A DNA stretch of 64,000 bases from Argyresthia goedartella (Eukaryota; Arthropoda; Insecta; Lepidoptera; Argyresthiidae). The stretch lies in contig OX463815.1 in NCBI GenBank assembly GCA_949825045.1, positions 28,945,356-29,009,355 on the forward strand, read 5' to 3'. How positions within the stretch are numbered: the first letter of the stretch is position 1; each line of letters opens with the position of its first letter. Below are positions 34,052-44,807 of the stretch, in pieces. The notes beneath the pieces were generated by a model that saw nothing but the letters and a program-made list of their open reading frames with translations, made no database searches and had not been told where the DNA came from. Position numbers and translations under genes: made by a program.

Positions 34052-34252
34052 TGTACGAGCATACAGCGAAAATAGCTTTGTTTACAAAATTAGCTTACTT
34101 GTTTACTCTTTATTTTACAATAAAACAGTGTCTCTAACGTACTCATTAGAATCGGTCGTTTCATTTCATACGCCGCTTCCTCTATCAATATAATTCGTTA
34201 GTTATCAATATCATACATCCTATCAATACCAGTAAAGTGCGAGCACCGCACA
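34052..34252 (+). repeat. BEL/Pao 3' LTR
   Basis: 201 bp, TGTACGAG to GCACA, matching 9025-9225. It is preceded by env, a short 3' non-coding region and a purine-containing stretch (GTAGACGGCAAGA). It is followed by GTGTG and then the host LINE. Confidence 0.92.
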
Positions 34253-34469
34253 GTGTGATATGAGGGGTGTTTCGAGTTTGCTTTTCATGTATGGTGATTT
34301 AATGAGTATGAGTTTTGTTTTATTGCTGTTTAAAACTAAGCCCGAGTCATGACACCATTGCTTGAGCTTATCGAAGTCAGCTTGAAGCATACACATCGCG
34401 GAGTTAACATCGTCACTGGCAATAATGTGTCATCGGCAAACTGATAAGCTGTGCTGTGTGAAAACTTCT
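34253..34469 (-). pseudogene. Host LINE piece 6: RT catalytic block
   Basis: Minus strand reads STAYQFADDT near 34430, the RT catalytic motif, followed after a one-base shift by an alpha-helical block (AMCMLQADFDKLKQWCHDSGLVL) typical of the sequence after FADD in CR1-group RTs. It joins in register to 9024 across the BEL insertion, and to 48896 across the plus-strand LINE. Confidence 0.85.
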
Positions 34470-34593
34470 ATTTACAAATGGCTTCGAACATCACAGAAAC
34501 GAACTTTAATACATGGAATAATTTTGTTGATTCACTTACCATAACAAACTCCTGGTTATTGTCATTACATGTAAAATATATCCATGTAGATCC

Positions 34594-35072
34594 ATGATAA
34601 AAAACTTTAATCAGATTGAATTAACTATAGCAAACTGTAGTAAAACCATTCACCTCATTATTTTAACCGAGGCAAACATTAATGATAACTGTAAACAACT
34701 ATTTCAATTGGATGACTATACCATGCATACTGAGCTTCGTAACCATAAAAAAGGAGGAGGCATTGTAATGTATACACGTAACAGTATAAACTTTTGCAGA
34801 ACCGAGTTATATACATACAACTTTGAATGTTTAATGGGTGAAGTATCAATAAGTCAAAATAATTACAAAATAGGTGCTTGCGCAATATATAGGCCGCCAG
34901 ATAAAAATAAAGCATTATTTATCAAGGAACTAACTAGATTAAACAAAAAATATTCTATTAAAAGCGATTACTTAATTATGGGAGATATGAACATAAACCT
35001 AAAAAATCATGATAATACTAGATATAACTACTTAAGTAAATTGAGTGAGTTTTGGATGGACTGTGGAATCAA
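34594..35072 (+). pseudogene. Plus-strand LINE endonuclease
   Basis: Encodes an APE-type endonuclease core: IILTEANI near 34650, GGGIVMYTRNSINF near 34760, AIYRPPDKNKALF near 34880 and MGDMNINL near 34980. A frame change near 34590 separates it from the upstream N-terminal residues. It is cut at 35072 by the tail of a minus-strand LINE. Confidence 0.85.
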
Positions 35073-35375
35073 AAATCAAAATCAAAAATCATTTATTTCC
35101 ATAGGATGTTGTTACATCACTTAGATCCGTCATTACATTTTTTTGGGTGAGTTCACTTACACAATGGCGGAATCTGTGGAGAAGAGCTCACCGAAGAAAT
35201 TCCACAGTCGTCGCATCTTTTGCGTTTCCTTTTTTAAATAAAATATTGTCAAATTACAAAATGAATGCTAATACTCAAACAATCTATTCCCATGGACATC
35301 TGTCCTCTAAGTAATCAGATATCCTATAGTAACCTTTTTTATACAATTTCTGTTTTATTATTATTTTAAACTTGT

Positions 35376-38300
35376 CTAAAGGTAAGTTTTTATATCAGTA
35401 GGGACCTTATTGTAATAGCGTATACAATTGCCTTTAAAAGAATTACTAATTTTATGTAGTCGGCTTACATAAGCAACCAACTTGTCTTTATTTCTAGTAT
35501 TAAAATTGTGTATATCACTGTACTTCTGAAAATTAGTTATATTTCTTTTTACATACACAAGATTGTCATAGATATATTGAGACACAAATGTCAGAATATT
35601 GATTTCTTTAAACTTTTCCCTCAGTGACACTCTAGGCCCTAATCTATAAATTGCACGAACAGCCCGTTTCTGCAGAATAAATATACTATTAGCATTCGCA
35701 GCGTGACCCCAAAATAAAATACCATAGGTCATTAGACTATGAAAGTAAAGTAGACTAGTCTAGCGGTGTCTACGTCGGTAAGAGCTCTAATTTTTTTAAC
35801 TGCGAACGCTGCCGAACTCAGTCTGTTCGACAATTTATTTATATGAGGATCCCATTGTAGTTTGGCGTCTTAAGTAATGCCCAAAAAGACAGTCGACTGC
35901 ACAAGGTCCAATCTCTGTCCTTTTATAAATATGTCTGTAGTTACCGGGTTCACATTGGGTAACACGAATTTAATACATTTAGTTTTCTTTTCATTAAGTA
36001 ATAAATTGTTAACAGTAAACCAGTTCACTATACTAGAGATAGCATTGTTTACCTCGTCATAATTTGATTGCTGTCTTTTAACTTTAAATATCAAAGAAGT
36101 ATCATCGGCAAACAATACTAACCCATGTTTTGCTTTAACAAGGTAAGGTAAATCATTAATATATACTAAAAACAAGAAAGGACCAAGAATTGAACCTTGC
36201 GGTACGCCCATACTTATTGAAGACCCAGGTGATCTTTTCCCATTAACATCGACCATCTGAACCCTATCTGTTAGATATGACTCCAGAAGGCCAAGTGCCT
36301 GATCTTTTACACCATAATGGCGTAACTTCCTGACAAGAGTGTCATGATGGACGCAATCAAAAGCCTTGGATAGATCGCAGAAGACACCTATTGCATCCAT
36401 TGCGTCTTTCCAGGCATCAAAAATATTGTCGATTAGTTCAACACCAGCATCGGCTGTTGAACGACCCTTTGTGAAACCAAACTGAGCAATATGAATTAAA
36501 TTATTGAGATAAAAATGACTTTGCAATTGATTAAGTATGAGTTTTTCAAATATTTTGCTAAGCATTGGTAGTATCGATATGGGTCTAAAATTGGTGGGGT
36601 CTGATGTACTACCAGCTTTGAATAAAGGTATAACTTTACTTAGTTTCATCAAGTCAGGAACAAACCATTATCTATACATTGATTTAATATACAACAAAGG
36701 TGAGGTGCAATACAATCTACAATGGAACTAATAATTTTTACTGATAGACCATGGGCGTCAGCTGTCTTTTTCATTTCCAGGGATTTAAACGCTTTTACAA
36801 TGTCTTCATTATTTACGTGCCTAAATTTAAAATCTGTTTTACATTCCTCAAAGTTTTGTTTAAGTATAGATTCAGCAGCAGCGGGAGATGAATTTAAAGA
36901 CTTGGTTGTTGAAACTGGAATGTCCGTAAAGAAATTTTCGAAAGCTTTTGCTACTTCTAGGTCTGTACTTAGCAATTGATTATCTATCTTAAGCTTGAAG
37001 TTATTATGTGTAGCTTTGGCCTTTCCAGTCTCTCTGTTTATAATTTGCCAAGTCGTTTTCATTACATTGCTACTAGATTCAATTTTGTTTTTAATGAAAT
37101 TTGATTTAGCTACGGCACAAACGCGTTTAAACATTTTTGAATAACTACGAACATAATCTAGAAAGGCCGTATTTTTGTTATATGATTTCTCTTCATAGAG
37201 TTCATATTATCTTCGTCTGCTCCTATGAATTCCAACTGTCGCCCAATCACTAAACAAAGCTTTGTTATTAACTTTTATAGTTATTGATTTAAATACCGTA
37301 TCTATTCATTTTTGACAAGGTTAAATACTGAGTTGTACAACAAATTTGGATCGTCACTGTATGGTATTTCCCATAGTTTATCTAAAATATTATTCCTGTA
37401 GTGTTCAAGCCGAGTGTCACTAACGGGCACACATGTAATATCCTCTTTTTGGTCCTTTTTTATTTTAATATTGAATATACCTATCTGACCAGAGTGATCA
37501 GAGGTTTATTTATTGATGACCGATTTGAAAATGGGCGTAATGTTAGTAAATATATTGTCAATGCAGGTAGCAGATGTTGCAGTAATTCTAGTAGGCGCCA
37601 AAACAGATAGTTCATGTTGTGACATAAAAATAAAGATTTTAATCTAGTACAAATATTATAATCCTCTAACAGATTAACATTAAAATCACCACACATTATA
37701 AAAAAAATGTTTTTATAGCTGATTTTAATCAACACTTCATCCATTTTCTTTTCGAATAAATCAAAGGATGAATCTGGTGGTCTGTATATGCTCATTACAA
37801 TAAGTTGTTCAAGTTCAATACAGGCTATTTCCATGGTACGCTCAACAGACAGGCTCACTATGTCAACTCGTTCCTTATATTTAAAACTATTATTTACAAG
37901 TATTAAGGAGCCACCGCGATCAGCTGTTTTTCTGTTGAACGAACTAGCAACGTGGTGGTTATTAAAGTTGAACAAGAACTGATAGCTCTTTAAAAAGTGC
38001 TCTATTATACATAAAATATCAATATTATTACAGTTCATGAATAACTCAATTTCCAGTTCTTTACTTAACATGCCCTGTATATTTTGATGAACCACGTTTA
38101 AAATATTCTTACTTTTACATTTTTCATTACTAGTAAATTGATTTAATGGGCAAGATGAAGGTATATTTATACAAATATTAATATTACTGCCAGAGTTACT
38201 CTCTGTTGTCCTATGGGTTAATTTAAAGAGCTTGGAACAGATTCCAAGCAGTACATGTCATTATTATTACACTGCTCAATAGAAGCAGGCGTTTCATTAG
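35376..38300 (-). pseudogene. ORF2: endonuclease and RT
   Basis: Order: endonuclease (MVHQNIQGML at 38095, ADRGGSLILVNNSF near 37910, MSIYRPPDSSF near 37790, CGDFNVNLL near 37690), linker (37134-36649, DAHGLSVKII), RT (FRPISILPMLSKIFEKLI near 36580, DLSKAFDCVHHD near 36370, GVPQGSILGPFLFLVYINDL near 36200, FADDTSLIF near 36100) and C-terminal region (YGILFWGHAANAN near 35720). Breaks: several stops at 37150-37480, a shift near 36652, a TAA at 35870-35872 and a shift near 35740. Confidence 0.88.
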
Positions 38301-38340
38301 TCAAAAACTTGACTGAGTTCAAAATAAAATAAGATAGTCA

Positions 38341-40676
38341 CTGTGCTATCTGTTTTGTATAAAACCTAGATAGGTAATACCTATCCTTAGTCAAATAAAA
38401 ATATTTTCCAAATTTTTCAGTATGACGACATGTCAATGTGTGTATAAATGTATTATAATCATGTCTTATATGATTTTCATGTTGTGACAAAGATTGGCTG
38501 AAGGGAAACGCAAACAAGATTATTCTATCTGCATTTTGTAAAGAATTTAATTTGGAAAAGTATTTAGTAATTAGTTTTTTAGATACATTTTCCCTTCTAC
38601 CAATTAAAATAATTAGGGTGGTTGGTTCTAAAAACAGCGATGACAACACTTTGTATAATATTTGTGAATATGTGGCGCCAGGCATACAGTTATTTAATAT
38701 TGCCTGGCCCACGCGCTGACTAAGTTGTAAACCCATATTTTTTCCAAGTTCATCGCTGTACATTATATACCTATCCTTTGTCCGAGAGAAGGAGGCGTTA
38801 TTGATAACACTATTAGTACTCAAGTGGTGTCTATGAAATGAAATTTTTCAGTATGACGAAATGTCAATGTGTGTATAAATGTATTATAATCATGTCTTAT
38901 ATGATTTTCATGTTGTGACAAAGATTGGCTGAAGGGAAACGCAAACAAGATTATTCTATCTGCATTTTGTAAAGAATTTAATTTGGAAAAGTATTTAGTA
39001 ATTAGTTTTTTAGATACATTTTCCCTTCTACCAATTAAAATAATTAGGGTGGTTGGTTCTAAAAACTGCGATGACAACACTTTGTTTAATATTTGTGAAT
39101 ATGTGGCGCCAGGCATACAGTTATTTAATATTGCCTGGCCCACGCGCAGACTAAGTTGTAAACCCATATTTTTTCCAAGTTCATCGCTGTACATTATATA
39201 CCTATCCTTTGTCCGAGAGAAGGAGGCGTTATTGATAACACTATTAGTACTCAAGTGGTGTCTATGAAATGAAAAATTTCAGTATGACGACATGTCAATG
39301 TGTGTATAAATGTATTATAATCATGTCTTATATGATTTTCATGTTGTGACAAAGATTGGCTGAAGGGAAACGCAAACAAGATTATTCTATCTGCATTTTG
39401 TAAAGAATTTAATTTGGAAAAGTATTTAGTAATTAGTTTTTTAGATACATTTTCCCTTCTACCAATTAAAATAATTAGGGTGGTTGGTTCTAAAAACTGC
39501 GATGACAACACTTTGTTTAATATTTGTGAATATGTGGCGCCAGGCATACAGTTATTTAATATTGCCTGGCCCACGCGCTGACTAAGTTGTAAACCCATAT
39601 TTTTTCCAAGTTCATCGCTGTACATTATATACCTATCCTTTGTCCGAGAGAAGGAGGCGTTATTGATAACACTATTAGTACTCAAGTCGACTGACGGCGG
39701 CGCCTGGGTCAGTATCAGCTGTTCGGCCGGCTGCTCGGCGGGACACACGGTCGGCACGGAACAGTCCGCTGGAGCTTGTTTACAATCACAGATGTGATTG
39801 TCGGTCAAAGATATGAAAGTGTCATAATTATACTTACACGTCTCCAACAAACTATTCATAGCCGACACATGTTCCTTAATTTCGTATTGTGCTGACTCAT
39901 ATTTACGTGTAATACTTTGTAATGATGAGTTTAAAATATGCATATCTGACTGGAGTCGCCGTGTGTCACATTCGTACTTTTCTGTAGTTTTTTCCAAACA
40001 TAATCTACAATCATCGATTTCGTTAATTAATTCGACACGTTCCTTGCTACAATTTACATTTTTACAAAATATTTTATTTCTATTAGCTAGTTTTTGTGTT
40101 TTTTTTTATATAATTATTCAATTTAACATATTTCTTTAATTTATTTTTACTACAGCTCATAGTGGTTACTGATTGCGATCTATTAGGACTATCACACGTG
40201 AGATCACAAGCTGTTAGGTCAATAGTTGGTATGCGAGTTTGGCTCATGACCTCATTATATAAGGCCCTGGTTGTAGCACTGTCTCGCTGTTCCTCCCGCT
40301 CGCTGAAAACTTGAAGCTCGTGGTGTGCCTCCGCAAGCTGTTGTTCAAGTGATTTTATGTGTTGCAATGCTACATGGTGGACATCATGACACTTGTAAAA
40401 TGAGTCGACTTGGTATTGTAGTTCATCTCTCTGGGCACTGAGATCCTGGCATTGGATGTCCAACTCACTGAGCTCTTCTTTTAGCGCCGAATTTTTCTTA
40501 ATTTGCTTTTCCATCTCCTCTTCACACTCATCTCGCTCTCGTAGAAGTATTTCACAAAGCTCTTGGCTCTTCTTAAGCTCCAGCAAGGTCGCTTTCAGCT
40601 TCAACTCCACATCGCGTGTGCTCATCTTGCTTCGGGTCAGCATTGCACCCTTTTTCGCCTGGAAAAACCAATACAC
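38341..40676 (-). pseudogene. ORF1: coiled coil and SGNH-hydrolase-like domain
   Basis: Starts at ATG 40676. Residues up to about 150 form a strong coiled coil (LLELKKSQELCEILL, then many E/K heptads). After a shift in a poly-A run near 40095 comes a second helical region and a cysteine pair, then a domain with the layout of SGNH esterases found in CR1/L2-type ORF1 proteins: YSDELGKNMG (block I position), PGATYSQILNKV, TLIILIGRREN, and HDYNTFIHTL. The usual catalytic GDS reads YSD here. That domain is repeated by a 431-bp tandem triplication, each copy ending in a stop. Confidence 0.72.
38412..39686 (-). repeat. 431-bp tandem triplication in ORF1
   Basis: The marker TTTTTCAGTATGACG recurs near 38415, 38846 and 39277, and ACTATTAGTACTCAAG ends copies at 38824, 39255 and 39686. 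The period is exactly 431 bp. Adjacent copies differ at only a few bases. Because 431 is not a multiple of three, each junction shifts the frame; each downstream copy is preceded by FHFIDTT and a stop. Confidence 0.93.
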
Positions 40677-40860
40677 AAGAATAGAAAAAAAAAGACAACA
40701 AAATAACTAGGTCAGGTATTGACCATATTTTCTATAGAGGGGTCGGTGACCGTGAGGTATGCACGGCTGTTATCAATATCGCCCCGGCCGACCATTGTAT
40801 TACCGGCTGTCTGATAAAATATAATACAGCCGATTCCACTTCGCACCCGCACAGTAATAC
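40677..40860 (-). other. 5' UTR of the ORF1/ORF2 LINE
   Basis: About 180 bp upstream of the ORF1 ATG, GC-richer (CGGTCGGCCGGGGCG on the minus strand) than the flanks. Its presence shows that this copy is close to full length at its 5' end. The boundary with the interrupted LINE is at about 40855-40865. Confidence 0.55.
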
Positions 40861-40869
40861 TACTATAAA

Positions 40870-42978
40870 ATTAGATTAAAAAAAAATTCAGTCGGAGATT
40901 AAGAAAATAGATTGGAGTGATGCGTTAATATTAAAAGATCCAAATAAGATAATGAGACTGATAATTAATAAGTTCACACATTTATATGAGTCATGCAAAT
41001 ACACCAAAAATAAATACACGGGGAAAAGGAAGACATGCGAATGGGCCAATAAAAAGCTTATAAATATGTGTAAACAAAGAGATAAATTATATAAATTATG
41101 GAAAACAGATGAAAGTAATGCCGAAAATCGATTAAAATATAATAACTTCAGAAACAAAACCATAAAGTATACAAATCTCATTAAAAACAACCATAAAAAG
41201 TCAGAAATCAGTTAAAAATTTTAAAAATACAAAAAAATGTGGCAATTATAAACAAATTATGCGGGAAAATGAGCAAATCAATTGATAATATTATATGCAA
41301 GGTTTTTAAAAATAAAATAAAAAATATAACTAACGAGTTCGCGGAAGGTTTTAGTAAAAACGTTAAAAATATAAGCATTGACTGCAAAATACCCCTACTC
41401 ATAAACAGCACATATATAAATAAGACGGATAGATGTATAAAAATATATAAAGCTAAAAATGAAATAACGGAAAAAAATATTCGACATATGAATAGCAAAA
41501 AAGTCCAGGCATAGACGGAATACGAGTGGAGGACATTAAATATATAAGTAACGACCTAGTGCCTACAATAACACACCTAATAAAGAGATGTATTGAGTCA
41601 TCCATCTACCCCGAACAGTTAAAGATAGGTGTAATAAGACCAATATACAAAAGCGGTAAACAAAATGACGTAAACAACTATAGACCAATCACTATACTAT
41701 CATGTATAGACAAAATTATTGAAAGATATTTTGGCAACCAAATAAAAAATTATATACAAAAGAATAATATTATTAATAATAAACAACACGGATTTCAAAA
41801 AAACCAGAGTACGGTAAAACTATTATCTAAATTTACAAACGAAATTAACGAACACCTTAACAATAAAAAACATGTACTTACGATATTTATAGACTTCAGT
41901 AAAGCATTCGAGATATTAAGATACGAAACACTTTATAACAAATTAGATCAAAACGGCATCTCCGGACCACTACTCAACTGCATAAAAAATTACCATAGCA
42001 ATAGACAGACAGTAGTAAAAATTGCGGATACTCTGAGTGACGCTATACCTACAGGAGAGGGCACCGCACAAGGGTCCATTTTAGCGCCTTTAGAGTATTT
42101 ATTTTATGTGAATGATATGTGTAACGTCACTCAGGAAGGGTCAGTTTACCAATTCGCCGACGGTACATGCCTGATTTCGGCTCACAGGGATATACGGGTA
42201 GCAGAAAAACATATGCAAGAACACTTTGACTTGATATGCACATGGGCGCACGACGTGGGGCTGGTGCTAAACCGTAACAAAACTAAAATCATTCACATTA
42301 GATCCTCGCACAATACAGATGAACACTCATTAAAAGTAATAACTCACGAACACGACTGCTTCCATAATAAACACCTAAACTGTAAATGCAATGCGCTAGA
42401 TATAGTAAAACAACACAAATATTTGGGCCTTATTATTGACGAGCGCTTCAACTGGGGACCACACATTCAACATGTATGTCAAAAACTGAGGGCTATACAA
42501 AGCAAGCTAGCCATATTAAAATATAAAGTCCCATATAAAATTCTACGACTAATATACCTAGCAATGGCCGACTCAATCATTGGATACGGCTTATCTAGCT
42601 ATGGCAAAACATATAAAACTTACCTAGACTATATCTATAAACTACAAACCAGTATGCTAAAACTCATTGCGCTAAAAAAAGTTAAGATGGAATGTAAAAA
42701 TAAAAATCACTGGAACGGACTATTTAAATACTGCAAAATTCTCAGTTTTTGATAAAATAAAATTACATACACTAATTGAAGAAAACCATAACAAAATAAA
42801 ATTGAACAAAAAAAAGCGACCCGATAGATTGCGTAATTTACTTTATTAAACTCATTCCACTTGCCATATTTCAATAATGTGTATGGTCAATGAACATGGA
42901 TGTACTACTTGCCTAAAATTGTAAATGAACTACCAATAGATCTCCAAAAATGTTTATAAACAATAATAATTTTAGTTT
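40870..42978 (+). pseudogene. Plus-strand LINE RT and C-terminal region
   Basis: A linker (QSEIKKIDWSDALILKDPNK near 40900), RT fingers (RPIYKSGKQNDVNNYRPI near 41640), palm (FIDFSKAFEIL near 41890, EGTAQGSILAPL near 42060, YQFADGT near 42150, where the second catalytic aspartate of FADD reads G) and C-terminal region (LAMADSIIGYGLSSYGKTYK near 42560). The frame breaks near 41215-41520 and after 42752. The decayed end (LPKIVNELPIDLQ near 42920) reaches the RTE insertion; a 3' UTR with poly-A follows at 48670-48895. Confidence 0.85.
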
Positions 42979-42995
42979 AAAGGTTAAAAACCACT

Positions 42996-44807
42996 TAATT
43001 GGAGTGGCGTTTGTGTTGCCGGACCGAACGGACGTGTCTATAGACCTCCGACATCTTGCAAACGCATTTAAACAAACAATAGTTTACAACCCGGCGCGCG
43101 CCTTTGTTCTGTCTCTGGTTTCTCGCGTTTCGGAGATTTTGTATCAGCGAGATGATATGAGAGTGTCTAATATAGCTACAAGTGTGAAAGTAGAGTGCGT
43201 AAAGTGTGAATTAGATAGGTTCTGAGCTGCGCCCTACCAGATAATAGGCTACGCCACGCTGCTGTGACAATACGTGTACAATATTGTGTACTACAATAGG
43301 TGCACATAGCTGAGACAACTCAACGAGTGTTGCCTGGTGAGCCCGTTCCTGTTCAGTGTCCTAACGCATGCAACCAATATTTATCTCCACAGACGAATCT
43401 ACTAGAAGAGACCCCGAGTTTACGTCTCACGCAATACATAACAGTACTCCCTAACGACACGCCGTTATCCTGGAGTATTAACCGACCCTACCCAGCACAT
43501 TAGGTGTCATGACACTGGGTTATCTCCTCAGCAGTAACCTAACCTTATCAATGAATTGCTTTCTCCGGACCCACAAACGATTACATAGGACGTAGAATCT
43601 TCATTATTTAAGGTATTTCTTAAGTGAATCTAACCCATAAAATTAAGTTCTCTCAACAGCAACAACCTGGGAAACAGACTTATTTCATTTCATCACAGAC
43701 ATTCGTGGTGCTTGATACATCATCATAAATACTAAGTCAATAGAAACTAGAGTTGCGCAACGAGTCGTGGTGTTATCCTACGCCAAGAGGCAGGCCCTTT
43801 CATGCACTTCCTGCAGGCACGTGAATATGGACACTAAAACCCAAACAATACCGGACAGAAAAAGTTAAACAAAAGAGATAAATTACGACAAAAAACATTC
43901 CTCAAACTAACACAGCTGCAAAACGGCGAAGCAAATAAGTTTTTTTGTGCAACAAGCCCCTTCTCTGGACAACGAGCTAAGAAAAAACGAATTCCAACGA
44001 GCAATAAACAATAGGGCCTTGTACAGGGACTGAACCTCGACCCGTGTCACGGACCTCATTACTACGCACTAATGAAGTGAACTGAAGTAGGTGATGTCAG
44101 TGCAGAGAGTCTCACTAGCTGAGCAACAACCTGGTGAGATTGCTCCGATTAAGATAGCCCTGTATCAGATAAAACAGCTAAACTAACTTTATATCTGGCA
44201 GGTAACATCCTTCGTAATGCTGGTTACCATTTCATAAACAGATACTGCTCTCGCTCCAAATTACTACGCCAACTCTAAACTATTCCATAGGCATAGTCCC
44301 GTACAAATAGGTAGGTGATAGGTATACGAAAATACAAAACTAGGCAGGAACCTACCCAAGCACAATAAAACAAAACTAAACTATTTGCCACCATCCGGTC
44401 CAACCAGCCCATCTTGACCTGTTACAAAAATAAAATAAACAATAATGCAAGCCTACTGCATATTCTGAGAAATAGCGAGTAAAAGCCAACACTTGCACAT
44501 CATAAAAGGATCATTTTACCATCTTGCAGAAAACAGGCAATTAACGAAAGGCAGCTGACGAACAATAACAAAATAAAATCAAAGACTCTTTGTCCTAAGC
44601 GGGTCTCTCTCACGCCTATTTTATAGCTTCCAGGCCCAGCCTCCAATTCTCTTAGAAAATACCGAGAATAAGTGCGCAAATATACGCACAAACTTTGACA
44701 GCCACAACCCGTACCATTAACAATAGGTATGTAGGTAGTTCAAATTAATCAAATTAGCCCTAAGTTCTTTCTTTCAACAACATTCCAAAAAGTTGAAAGC
44801 CTTATCA
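42996..44807 (+). other. 5' region of the OTU-RTE
   Basis: 1.8 kb upstream of the first ATG of the main ORF. Small open frames at 42950-43225 (its start lies in the older LINE) and 43300-43503 show no recognised domain. The region probably includes the internal promoter. The OTU frame is open upstream of ATG 44808 to a TAG near 44737, so the true N-terminus may lie here, out of frame. Confidence 0.45.

Larger units (their letters stand above)
9025..34252 (+). mobile_element. BEL/Pao LTR retrotransposon with env, itself heavily nested
   Basis: Two 201-bp LTRs (9025-9225 and 34052-34252) start TGTACGAG, end GCACA and are flanked by GTGTG on both sides (9020-9024 and 34253-34257). Internal order: primer site, gag with zinc knuckles, protease, RT, RNase H, integrase, env. 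The order and motifs are those of BEL/Pao. Insertions at 10428-11023, 14238-19521, 21540-21709 and about 21838-32811 expand it to 25.2 kb; its own DNA is about 8.2 kb. All genes are broken. It lies in the opposite orientation to the LINE it entered. Confidence 0.92.
35072..40860 (-). mobile_element. LINE with coiled-coil/SGNH-like ORF1, near full length
   Basis: Minus strand, from a 5' UTR (40860-40677) through ORF1 (40676-38341) and ORF2 (about 38300-35376) to a 3' UTR ending in a GATTTTT-type repeat at 35072-35092. It has lost coding capacity through shifts but keeps both ORFs and both ends. A 431-bp segment of ORF1 is present three times in tandem. The family resembles the LINE fragments at 10.4 and 30.6 kb at its C-terminus. 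Confidence 0.85.

Noticed and set aside
43300..43503. Small frame in the RTE 5' region as a separate gene
   Set aside because: No domain and no start context; treated as leader of the RTE.
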